Source: an uncultured Candidatus Melainabacteria bacterium (GTDB lineage Bacteria; Cyanobacteriota; Vampirovibrionia; Gastranaerophilales; Gastranaerophilaceae). From it: a stretch of DNA of 26,795 bases. Shown in pieces: positions 15,961 through 22,626 of the stretch (position 1 is its first letter; the number at the start of each line of letters is the position of its first letter). The notes under the pieces are model-generated. The model made no database searches, was not told where the DNA came from, and worked only from the letters and a program-made list of their open reading frames with translations. The DNA is taken from contig CAKUZO010000021.1 in assembly GCA_934717895.1 (NCBI GenBank), positions 1-26,795 of the forward strand. The letters run 5' to 3'. Position numbers and translations under genes: made by a program.

Positions 15961-17214
15961 TTATTCAAATGTTTTGTAAGTAGATTCAATATTCTTATCA
16001 ATAACCTTTTTAACTGATTCCATCTCGGTTTGCAAGGCTTCTTGTTCTGTATCAAGTTGTCTTAAACGCAATTCAAGAGTTCGGTCTTGTTCCTGTATTT
16101 TTTCAGTCTTAGCATTGATATCCGCAATTTTCTTTTCGTAAACCTGCATATCATAATTGTACTGATTCATTGCATCATTATAAGCGTTTTCATCAGTCTT
16201 TGTCTCTGTACTTAATGTGTATGTTGCGGTTGTATCTTCATATCTTATACTTTGCGGACGTCCGGAATCATCTAACTGCACAAAAGCTCTTTGCTTTTGC
16301 TCTATTTTTGTTGAAACTTTTTCGGCATTAAACATTGTCAACTTATTTTGATTTTCTGTCGGTTTTGAAGGATCAGGTGCACTTTTTGCAGTATTTTGAA
16401 GATCTTCTAGTGTTGCAAAATATGTTTTTCCGCCAGATGTCCAAGTGTAAATATTATCGGAAGACGAAATACTTTCAGCCGGAAATTGTTTTTTAATCTG
16501 ATCTAATGCCGTTTTTTGATCCGGATCAGAAGAGTCATAAGGGTGAACCTCATTATTTCCAACGTAAGCCGGAACATTATCGTTAATTTTATACGCACCC
16601 AAATCCGCAGTTCCGGCAACCGCCTTATTCAAATCTGTAAGAGTTGTAAAAGTCAATTTCCCATCAGTGTCTGTGTATGTGTAAACGCTATTAACATCAA
16701 CACTTGCAAAACTTGGATAATCCTTAACAATTTGAGAATAAGCATCTTTCTGTTCTTGAACAGACGAATTATATTTTGTAACATTTTGCCCATTTACAGT
16801 ATAAGCTTTTGTTGCAGCATCTTGTTTTACATTATCTTTCGACACAAGACTTTTTTCTGCCTTGATATCAAAACTAACTTGCGGATTTGTTTTTTTAGAC
16901 ATAATTCCTGTAAACACATCAGAGTAGTGGTGATGAGTAATTGAATAATTAAAGCCGTCCGGATCATTAATTAATTCAGACATATCTGTAATGGTCTCAG
17001 TATTAGTTCCATCTTGGTATGAATACTGCAAAGTCGTGTAATCCTGAGTACTAGGAGCTGTCGGAACTTCAAGCGCCAAAAGTTCATTAAACGTATTCGC
17101 ACTCTGATTAGCCAATGCCGTTCTTGCTTGGTTAATCTGTTGTCCTTCATATTCAACGTTTGTCTTTCTTGCGGTCAAGCCTAAATATCTTGCCTGAGAA
17201 GCTGCCATGCCCAT
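15961..17214 (-). CDS. MGxxxSQ-family protein with internal repeat and coiled-coil ends
   Basis: Unrecognised, 417 residues. The N-terminal helix is MGMAASQARYLGLTARKTNV followed by EYEGQQINQ. The middle holds two related segments of about 50 residues (about 148-199 and 226-276), both with 'Y.SS..(E/D)QK.A..QI.K..P', a tyrosine-rich strand, and 'F.TL.DL'. Residues about 341-410 form a coiled coil ending DKNIESTYKTFE. Both ends match the 109-residue protein at 14333-14662, and the C-terminus closely matches a gene entering the window at 26691. Conserved helical ends with a variable middle are typical of flagellin, hook or other axial proteins, but no sequence identity to those is claimed. AAGGAGAG precedes the ATG, and a promoter lies at 17245-17272. 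Confidence 0.82.
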   Translation of the reverse strand: MGMAASQARYLGLTARKTNVEYEGQQINQARTALANQSANTFNELLALEVPTAPSTQDYTTLQYSYQDGTNTETITDMSELINDPDGFNYSITHHHYSDVFTGIMSKKTNPQVSFDIKAEKSLVSKDNVKQDAATKAYTVNGQNVTKYNSSVQEQKDAYSQIVKDYPSFASVDVNSVYTYTDTDGKLTFTTLTDLNKAVAGTADLGAYKINDNVPAYVGNNEVHPYDSSDPDQKTALDQIKKQFPAESISSSDNIYTWTSGGKTYFATLEDLQNTAKSAPDPSKPTENQNKLTMFNAEKVSTKIEQKQRAFVQLDDSGRPQSIRYEDTTATYTLSTETKTDENAYNDAMNQYNYDMQVYEKKIADINAKTEKIQEQDRTLELRLRQLDTEQEALQTEMESVKKVIDKNIESTYKTFE

Positions 17215-17244
17215 AAAGTTACTCTCCTTATTCTACCTGATTTA

Positions 17245-17272
17245 TTTATAATGGAGTTTTTTATAAAGTCAA
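17245..17272 (-). promoter_or_regulatory. Sigma-70-type promoter for the 17214-15130 operon
   Basis: Reading the minus strand: TTGACT (17272-17267), a 16-bp spacer, then TATAAA (17250-17245), each 5 of 6 to consensus. The ATG at 17214 follows with AAGGAGAG between. Confidence 0.6.
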
Positions 17273-17387
17273 CATTATATGTAAATTATACGGTACAAAT
17301 CTAAAAATTTATATAATAAATCACACAAAATCATACATTTAGAGGAAAGAAACAACTAAATTTCAACTAAATTAATGAGTAAAAAAT

Positions 17388-17411
17388 AAGACCGATTTTT
17401 TAATCGGTCTT
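17388..17411. terminator. Hairpin terminator, probably bidirectional
   Basis: AAGACCGATT pairs with AATCGGTCTT around a 4-nt T loop. T-rich tails follow on both strands (TTTATTT on plus, TATTTTTT on minus). It probably ends the minus-strand transcript of the small ORF at 17517-17693. Upstream on the plus strand (17287-17387) there is only AT-rich sequence with a possible TATAAT at 17312 and no convincing ORF, so a small plus-strand RNA is possible but weak. Confidence 0.65.
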
Positions 17412-17516
17412 TTATTTAATTCCTATCCTAAAAAAATTTTCCTATTCTTTTCCTATTGTTTTTGCTTTTCCTAAATTTCCTATTGATTTTCCAACAACTT
17501 GTTTTGAGCTTTCGGT

Positions 17517-17693
17517 TTATGCAATAAAATTAGTTCCAAACCTGCTTGCTCCATGGAAAAATGATTGCTTCATCATATCCACCAATGTCTTTTTGATAAT
17601 GTGTTTTTTATGTAAGTCTATTGAATTAACAGCTTCTGCTGTTTCTTTATATGCATCTGTTACTGTATTTGAAAATAAAAACATAGTTGCCAT
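17517..17693 (-). CDS. Small hypothetical protein, 58 residues
   Basis: Below common length cut-offs. It begins MATMFLFSNTVTDAYKETAE and ends SRFGTNFIA before TAA. GAGAGG lies about 7 nt before the ATG. The N-terminus is mildly hydrophobic and the rest is helical and basic (HKKHIIKKTLVDMMKQSF). No family recognised. After the TAA the same frame stays open for 24 more codons with protein-like content (QVVGKSIGNLGKAKTIGKE) before TAG at 17442-17444, so the gene may be a shortened form of a longer one. It is divergent from the acidic protein gene at 17870. Confidence 0.55.
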   Translation of the reverse strand: MATMFLFSNTVTDAYKETAEAVNSIDLHKKHIIKKTLVDMMKQSFFHGASRFGTNFIA

Positions 17694-17869
17694 TTCAAGA
17701 CCTCTCTTTTTCTTTATTTAGCTCTCACTCTTATATAAAAAATTTTTGCAAAAAAATATTGACTTTTTATATACGATTTATAGAACTTTTGTTACATATC
17801 TTTACAAAGCATAAAGTTTTTAGTTGAAATTGCCGTTAATAAAGGCAGGTATCAGAAAGGAGAAAAATA

Positions 17870-18373
17870 ATGGCAGATTCAATGAGTATCGGAAGTTCAA
17901 CCTCAGGAGTTGATTACACTAAGTGGAAAAAACTTACACCTGAAGAAATTATAAAAGAACAAAGCAATGGAGAAGATATTCCATCAGAGATTGTCGCTTG
18001 GGCAGAACAAGTCGCTGCATTTGCACAAATTCCGGACGATGTAACTTATGAAGAAGTTCATGGTGATGTTGGACTTGATGCACTCGAAAGGTTGGGAATT
18101 TCACCAGAAGAGGAAGCACCTTTGACCGGAAATGCGGAACAACCGGTAGAAACCGTAGAGCCCGATGCTGTTCAAGATCCGGCAAGAGCCACAGAAGCAC
18201 CACCGGAAGAAAATAATCCGTTTGCAAAATCGATTCCGGGACAGGCAGATGCTGAAAAACCGGCACCAAAAGCAGAAGATAAGGATAAAGACGTATTTAC
18301 GCTTGCTGACACATCTTTAACTGCTGACTCGGAAGAAATTCGAAAAAGAAAAGAACGTAAAGGCCTAGTGTAA
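17870..18373 (+). CDS. Acidic, Pro/Glu-rich hypothetical protein
   Basis: Unrecognised, 167 residues. A Ser-rich start (MADSMSIGSSTSGVDYTKWK) leads to a helical N-terminal part with LTPEEIIKEQ and EIVAWAEQVAAFAQ, then a disordered-looking Glu/Pro/Ala region (about 80-150) and a basic end (RKRKERKGLV). There is no membrane segment or signal. GAAAGGAG precedes the ATG at good spacing. The last 9 bp overlap the end of rpe on the opposite strand, with no room for a terminator between the converging genes. Function unknown. Confidence 0.75.
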   Translation: MADSMSIGSSTSGVDYTKWKKLTPEEIIKEQSNGEDIPSEIVAWAEQVAAFAQIPDDVTYEEVHGDVGLDALERLGISPEEEAPLTGNAEQPVETVEPDAVQDPARATEAPPEENNPFAKSIPGQADAEKPAPKAEDKDKDVFTLADTSLTADSEEIRKRKERKGLV

Positions 18374-18997
18374 AGAGGCTATGGCTGATTTAACATCAGC
18401 AGACTTATAAATATAACTACCCGCAACCAAAGAATTTGCACCATAAGACGTGCAAATTCTTGCTGTTTCAGCATTAATTCCGCCATCAACCTGAATGACA
18501 AGATTTTTTGGTGCATTTGCCTTAATAACAGGAATTTTTTCTGCACAATCTTGCATAAATTTTTGACCGCCAAACCCTGGTTCCACAGTCATTACAAGAA
18601 CTAAATCCAAATCGCTTAAATAAGGTAAAATAACTTCCGGAGAAGTTTTTGGCTTAATGGATAACCCCGCCTTAACTCCAAAAGATTTGATCAAATCAAT
18701 TGTTGATTTTATATCTGAACCGCATTCATAATGGAATGTCAAAATATCCGCACCGGCTTTTGCAAACGCTTCAATATATTTTTCAGGGTTTTCAATCATC
18801 AAATGAACATCAAGCGGAAGTTTTGTAACTTTCTTGATTGACGCCACAACAGGCACTCCAATCGTAATGTTAGGCACAAAATGACCGTCCATGACATCAA
18901 CATGAATCCAATCAGCACCATTGTTTTCGACAAGTTTTATGTCACGTTCTAAATTCGCGAAATCCGCAGACAAAATCGAAGGAGAAATATAAATCAT
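18365..18997 (-). CDS. rpe: Ribulose-phosphate 3-epimerase
   Basis: Interconverts ribulose 5-phosphate and xylulose 5-phosphate in the pentose phosphate pathway; cytosolic TIM barrel. At 210 residues it shows ISPSILSADFANL, the metal/catalytic segment HVDVMDGHFVPNITIG, LDVHLMIENPE, MTVEPGFGGQKFM and VDGGINAETA, all diagnostic. The ATG overlaps the rnc stop (ATGA), so it is the last gene of pyrH-frr-cdsA-rnc-rpe. The 3' end overlaps the convergent gene at 17870 by 9 bp, and no terminator is visible before that gene. Confidence 0.97.
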   Translation of the reverse strand: MIYISPSILSADFANLERDIKLVENNGADWIHVDVMDGHFVPNITIGVPVVASIKKVTKLPLDVHLMIENPEKYIEAFAKAGADILTFHYECGSDIKSTIDLIKSFGVKAGLSIKPKTSPEVILPYLSDLDLVLVMTVEPGFGGQKFMQDCAEKIPVIKANAPKNLVIQVDGGINAETARICTSYGANSLVAGSYIYKSADVKSAIASLH

Positions 18998-19683
18998 TCG
19001 ACAGCTCCAAGTTTTTTACAAGCTTCAAAAGCAGCGTGTTGTTCAGCCTCTTTTTTAGTCTTTCCAACACCTTTTGCAATAACATGTTTTTGATACGAAA
19101 CTTCAATCTCAAAAGTCTTATCGTGAGCAGGTCCTGATTCTCCAACAAGTTTATATTCAGGAATTTCCTTAGTTAACCCCTGTGTGTATTCCTGTAAAAT
19201 GGCTTTGGCATTGAATTTACAGAAATTTTTGTCAACATCTTCAATATATGGCATCAAAACCTTTTTTAAAAACGGAATAACTTCTTCAAACTTGTTATCC
19301 AAATAATACGCACCCAAAACAGCCTCAAAAGCACAAGCACAAACAGATTCAATATGTGCAAGTCCTTGTTTTGCCTCATGATGAGCCAAAATAATCAAAT
19401 CACAAAAACCTGTTTTTTCGGCAATCTTTGACAAAGTATTATCAGAAACCACAATAGAACGAATTTTCGACAAGTCACCTTCGGTATAATCAGGATATTT
19501 TTTATAAAGAATATCAGATGTAGCCAACTTTAAAACAGCATCGCCAAGAAATTCAAGACGTTCATAGTTTTCAACATAAGGTAAATCCTTTTCCTTCGTA
19601 AAAGAAGGGTGTGTCAATGCACATCTAAACAAATCAATATTATCTATTTTTATACCAAAAATTTCTTCCAATTTATTTTTCAT
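18994..19683 (-). CDS. rnc: Ribonuclease III
   Basis: A double-strand-specific endoribonuclease for rRNA and mRNA processing. The 229 residues carry the signature ERLEFLGDAVLKL near 43-55 (catalytic acidic residues), SFEAVLGA-like CAFEAVLGAYYLD with the second acidic site, and a C-terminal dsRNA-binding domain (about 155-226) with AKGVGKTKKEAEQHAA. It begins immediately after the cdsA stop and overlaps rpe by 4 nt. Its place within a lipid/nucleotide operon is less common than rnc-era. Confidence 0.97.
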   Translation of the reverse strand: MKNKLEEIFGIKIDNIDLFRCALTHPSFTKEKDLPYVENYERLEFLGDAVLKLATSDILYKKYPDYTEGDLSKIRSIVVSDNTLSKIAEKTGFCDLIILAHHEAKQGLAHIESVCACAFEAVLGAYYLDNKFEEVIPFLKKVLMPYIEDVDKNFCKFNAKAILQEYTQGLTKEIPEYKLVGESGPAHDKTFEIEVSYQKHVIAKGVGKTKKEAEQHAAFEACKKLGAVE

Positions 19684-20562
19684 CTAAAATAAACCTTTTA
19701 TAAAATTAGCGATATCATGTGAAAACACAAAGTATTTACAAAAATAATACATTACCGGAATTGTAAAAATAAAACTATCAGTTCTATCTAAAAATCCGCC
19801 ATGCCCAGGAAGAGAATTTCCTGAATCTTTAACGCCCGCATCACGTTTCAATAAAGACTCGCACAAGTCACCGATTTGTGCAAATACAGTACATAAAAGC
19901 CCTGCAAGAATAGGAATATACCATTTGATATCCAGCATATAAACTTTGGCAATAAACAAACCAACAATACTAGCACCGATTACTGCACAGACAGCACCGC
20001 CAACAGAGCCTTCAATAGTCTTGTTCGGACTTACAACAGGTGCAAGCTTATGCTTTCCAAACTTTGTTCCGGCATAATAACAACCGACATCAGTCAAAAG
20101 GATTGAAGTAAACATCATTACAACAAAACCTAATCCGTCATTGAATTGTACAGAGTGCATATCTCGTAACAATTGCAAATGTAGAGGAAAATATCCGCAA
20201 TAAACAAAACCTAAAATTGTTGTTGCGACATTGGCAATATAAGGTTGTCTACCTCTAAACAGCACCCACATAAACGCCATAAATGTACAAAGAATAAGAG
20301 CAGAAGCAACATATTCAACCCTGTCAAAATAAGTGATTATCGCAAGTAAAGCTTCTGCAACAAGAATGATTTTAAGGCTTGGATAAAAACCTTTATGTTC
20401 AAGAATTTTAACATACTCTTTTGATGCAAAAAATATTATTATTGACAGCAATAAAAGTAAGGGGATTCCGCCGAGCATAATACAGCCCATCGCAATTGTT
20501 CCCATTATAAATCCTGTCAACATTCTTGTTGCGTTTTTATTCAAGCCTTTTGTTTCATTCAT
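19684..20562 (-). CDS. cdsA: Phosphatidate cytidylyltransferase (CDP-diacylglycerol synthase)
   Basis: An inner-membrane enzyme that makes CDP-diacylglycerol from phosphatidate and CTP, the branch point of phospholipid synthesis. The 292 residues are mostly hydrophobic with about seven or eight membrane segments. SPNKTIEGSVGG and the full family signature KDSGNSLPGHGGFLDRTD near the C-terminus include the metal-binding Asp residues. The ATG overlaps the frr stop by one base (TAATG). uppS, which usually separates frr from cdsA, is missing here. Confidence 0.96.
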   Translation of the reverse strand: MNETKGLNKNATRMLTGFIMGTIAMGCIMLGGIPLLLLLSIIIFFASKEYVKILEHKGFYPSLKIILVAEALLAIITYFDRVEYVASALILCTFMAFMWVLFRGRQPYIANVATTILGFVYCGYFPLHLQLLRDMHSVQFNDGLGFVVMMFTSILLTDVGCYYAGTKFGKHKLAPVVSPNKTIEGSVGGAVCAVIGASIVGLFIAKVYMLDIKWYIPILAGLLCTVFAQIGDLCESLLKRDAGVKDSGNSLPGHGGFLDRTDSFIFTIPVMYYFCKYFVFSHDIANFIKGLF

Positions 20563-21122
20563 TATACTGTCATAACCTCTTTTTCTTTGTCTGCAACAGC
20601 TTTGTCAATAATTCCGGTGTATTTGTCTGTTAGTTTTTGAATTTTATCCTGATTGTCTTTTACCATATCCTCAGGAAGATTTTCACTTTTTTCGATTTTT
20701 TTCAAATCATCAGTCATGTCACGACGAATATTTCTAATCGCAACCTTTGCTTCTTCACCGATTTTTTTAACGTCTTTTGCTGTTTCACGTCTTCTTTCTT
20801 CTGTTAAAGGAGGGAACGGAAGACGAATACAAATACCGTCACTGTTTGGAGTAATACCGATTTCAGCCTTGATAATAGCTTTTTCAATTTCTTTCAAAAT
20901 AGTTTTGTCATAAGGCGTAATAACAAGAGTTGTACCGTCTTGAACAGTAACCTGTGACATTTGTCTTAGCGGAGTTGGAGCTCCATAATAGTCAACCAAA
21001 ACTTTGTCCAAAATCATCGGATTAGCTCTGCCTGAACGGATAGACCCAAATTCTTTGTGAAGCTGTGTGATAGATTTTTCCATCTTTTCTTCACCGAACA
21101 AAAATAGTTCTTCAAGTTCCAT
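20562..21122 (-). CDS. frr: Ribosome recycling factor
   Basis: Splits post-termination ribosomes together with EF-G and IF3. The 186 residues are typical, with LHKEFGSIRSGRANPMILD, VDYYGAPTPLRQMSQVTVQD, and PPLTEERRRETAKDVKKIGE from the three-helix bundle and beta domain. The N-terminus MELEELFLFGEEKMEKSITQ is standard. It lies 36 nt after pyrH, the nearly universal neighbour. Confidence 0.97.
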   Translation of the reverse strand: MELEELFLFGEEKMEKSITQLHKEFGSIRSGRANPMILDKVLVDYYGAPTPLRQMSQVTVQDGTTLVITPYDKTILKEIEKAIIKAEIGITPNSDGICIRLPFPPLTEERRRETAKDVKKIGEEAKVAIRNIRRDMTDDLKKIEKSENLPEDMVKDNQDKIQKLTDKYTGIIDKAVADKEKEVMTV

Positions 21123-21158
21123 TTTTACCTCTTTCTTTATATTTCAATTTTACGATTA

Positions 21159-21869
21159 CTAATTTATATAAGTTCCGATTTCCTTGCCGTTTAAGATATC
21201 TGTAATACCGTCTTTTGCATCGAAATCAAATACAACAATCGGAATATTGTTTTGCTTGCACAACGCACAAGCTGATGTATCCATAACCTTCAAACCATTA
21301 ATAATAATATCATCATAAGTTATTTTATCTAACTTTTTAGCATTCGGATTAGTTTTTGGATCATCTGTATAAACCCCATCAACGCCGTTTTTAGCCATAA
21401 GCATAGCTTCTGCATTAATTTCAGATGCTCTCAATGCAGCTGCTGTATCTGTCGTAAAGAACGGATTTCCGGTACCTGCTGCAAAAATCACAACTCTTCC
21501 TTTTTCCAAGTGCCTAATTGCACGATATCTGATATACGGTTCAGCTATTTGATTCATTGCAATTGCACTTTGAATTCTACAAGGAATGTCCATCTGATTT
21601 AATGTACTTTGCAATGCAACCGCATTCATTACTGTTGCAAGCATTCCGACATAATCGCCAGATGCTTGATCCATGCCAAGTTTTGCACTGTTTTTCATGC
21701 CTCGAAAGATGTTTCCGCCACCGACAACAACAGCGACTTCTGCGCCAAGTTTACGCGCTTTTTCAATCTCTTCCGCAATCATTCTGACTGGTTTTTGGTC
21801 TATACCAAACTGTTGATCTCCTAATAGCGCCTCTCCGCTTATTTTTAATAAAATTCTCTTATATTTCAT
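21159..21869 (-). CDS. pyrH: UMP kinase
   Basis: Phosphorylates UMP to UDP; a hexameric amino-acid-kinase-fold enzyme, feeding UTP to pyrG in the same window. From the ATG at 21869 the 236 residues read MKYKRILLKISGEALLG, then VVVGGGNIFRG, GDYVGMLATVMNA, AAGTGNPFFTTDTAA and GVDGVYTDDPK, all diagnostic. The in-frame extension to 21968 (33 extra residues) is rejected: GAGG lies 6 nt before 21869, the promoter at 21889-21917 is inside the extension, and UMP kinases start at this point. First gene of pyrH-frr-cdsA-rnc-rpe. rpsB-tsf do not precede it. Confidence 0.96.
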   Translation of the reverse strand: MKYKRILLKISGEALLGDQQFGIDQKPVRMIAEEIEKARKLGAEVAVVVGGGNIFRGMKNSAKLGMDQASGDYVGMLATVMNAVALQSTLNQMDIPCRIQSAIAMNQIAEPYIRYRAIRHLEKGRVVIFAAGTGNPFFTTDTAAALRASEINAEAMLMAKNGVDGVYTDDPKTNPNAKKLDKITYDDIIINGLKVMDTSACALCKQNNIPIVVFDFDAKDGITDILNGKEIGTYIN

Positions 21870-21888
21870 TGGATACCTCTTTTCCAAA

Positions 21889-21917
21889 ATACTACCGCAA
21901 AACAAGGATATTGTAAA
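21889..21917 (-). promoter_or_regulatory. Putative promoter of the pyrH operon
   Basis: On the minus strand: TTTACA (21917-21912), a 17-bp spacer, TAGTAT (21894-21889). Matches are 5/6 and 4/6. The predicted leader is about 12 nt to the ATG at 21869, with GAGG inside it. Confidence 0.45.
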
Positions 21918-21990
21918 GCTGTTTACAAAGAATTTATGTTCAATGAAAACTAAAATTTCAGCATTCATAATTCACAAATTATATTTATTA

Positions 21991-22050
21991 TGTCCTGCGC
22001 GGACAGTGGGAACTTTTTGTGTAAAAAAATCCAGCCGTCCGCGTAGGACA
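21991..22050. repeat. GC-rich inverted repeat, hairpin about 60 nt
   Basis: TGTCCTGCGCGGAC (21991-22004) and GTCCGCGTAGGACA (22037-22050) pair at 13 of 14 positions. The inner sequences (GTGGGAACTTTTT and AAAAAAATCCAGC) extend the pairing imperfectly. It stands out from AT-rich surroundings between the divergent pyrH and RHH genes. No T-run follows, so it is not a typical terminator; a REP-like or small MITE-like element is more likely. Confidence 0.65.
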
Positions 22051-22206
22051 CCACATGTTAAGTTTTATTAACGCAATAAAACACCCTGATATCAATACTT
22101 TCCAAAATTTGTATATATTTTTTGCATAAAAAATAGCACTTTTTTAAATCAAATTGTTTTTATTAAAGTATAGCGAACTGTTAATAGATAAAGAAAAGGA
22201 GAATAT

Positions 22207-22395
22207 ATGGCACGCGTACTAATTTCAATGCCCGAAGAATTTTTGCAAAGAATCGATCAAGTTGCAGATGGAGAAAACAGATCTCGCAGTGAATTAATTA
22301 GAGAAGCTCTTCGAACTTACATTTACAAACAGAAAGTCAGACAATCGACAACTTCCGCTAAAAATGCAGAATTGTTAGAAGCTTTGTTAGAGTAA
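22207..22395 (+). CDS. Ribbon-helix-helix (CopG/Arc-type) DNA-binding protein
   Basis: 62 residues. MARVLISMPEEFLQRIDQVA supplies the beta-strand and first helix; NRSRSELIREALRTYI is the typical RHH turn and second helix. It resembles NikR N-terminal domains and EndoAI/ParD-type antitoxins, which act as dimeric repressors. The 18-residue tail (about 45-62) is helical. AAAAGGAG precedes the ATG. The next feature is a terminator, so no toxin gene follows; the upstream pyrH operon is divergent. It may be a solitary autorepressor or global regulator. Target unknown. Confidence 0.85.
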   Translation: MARVLISMPEEFLQRIDQVADGENRSRSELIREALRTYIYKQKVRQSTTSAKNAELLEALLE

Positions 22396-22413
22396 GACCA
22401 CGAAAGTGGTCTT
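22394..22413 (+). terminator. Intrinsic terminator after the RHH gene
   Basis: AAGACCAC pairs with GTGGTCTT around a GAAA tetraloop, followed by TTTATTT. The stem starts within the TAA stop codon at 22393-22395. Confidence 0.85.
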
Positions 22414-22416
22414 TTT

Positions 22417-22542
22417 ATTTAGTGAGAAGTGAAACGTGAAAAGTGAAAAGACTTTTACAGATGCTATCGCATCAAAATTTATTTTTTGAACAAAGTGAAT
22501 GAAATGGAGTTTTCACTTTTCACGTTTCACTTCTCACTAAAT
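22417..22542. repeat. Long inverted repeat with arms made of 7-bp units
   Basis: Arms 22417-22448 and 22511-22542 are perfect inverted repeats of 32 bp. Each arm contains four 7-bp units (AGTGAGA, AGTGAAA, CGTGAAA, AGTGAAA). The 62-bp centre contains a small GATGCTATCGCATC palindrome. It lies between the RHH gene and the GntR-like gene. It resembles the element at 26575-26680 in plan and partly in central sequence. Confidence 0.85.
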
Positions 22543-22576
22543 GTAAACTTTCCTTCATAAACTCGCAAAAAAAATC

Positions 22577-22605
22577 TTGATGTTTTTTTATTAATAGTGT
22601 AATAT
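22577..22605 (+). promoter_or_regulatory. Putative promoter of the multi-GntR gene
   Basis: TTGATG (22577-22582), a 17-bp spacer, TAATAT (22600-22605); each 4/6. A start near 22612 leaves GAGGT (22613-22617) 9 nt before the ATG at 22627. Confidence 0.4.
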
Positions 22606-22626
22606 TAAATTCTGAGGTAAGTGTGT

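Noticed and set aside
21870..21968. 33-residue N-terminal extension of UMP kinase
   Set aside because: UMP kinases start at MKYKRILLKISGEALLG; a ribosome site precedes 21869 and the probable promoter lies within the extension.
22417..22542. CRISPR repeat or terminator
   Set aside because: Units are 7 bp, contiguous and inverted, with no spacers; the arms are much longer than a terminator and no T-run follows the second arm.
22207..22626. Toxin-antitoxin module
   Set aside because: Only the RHH protein is present; a terminator and an inverted repeat follow, with no toxin-like ORF on either strand.
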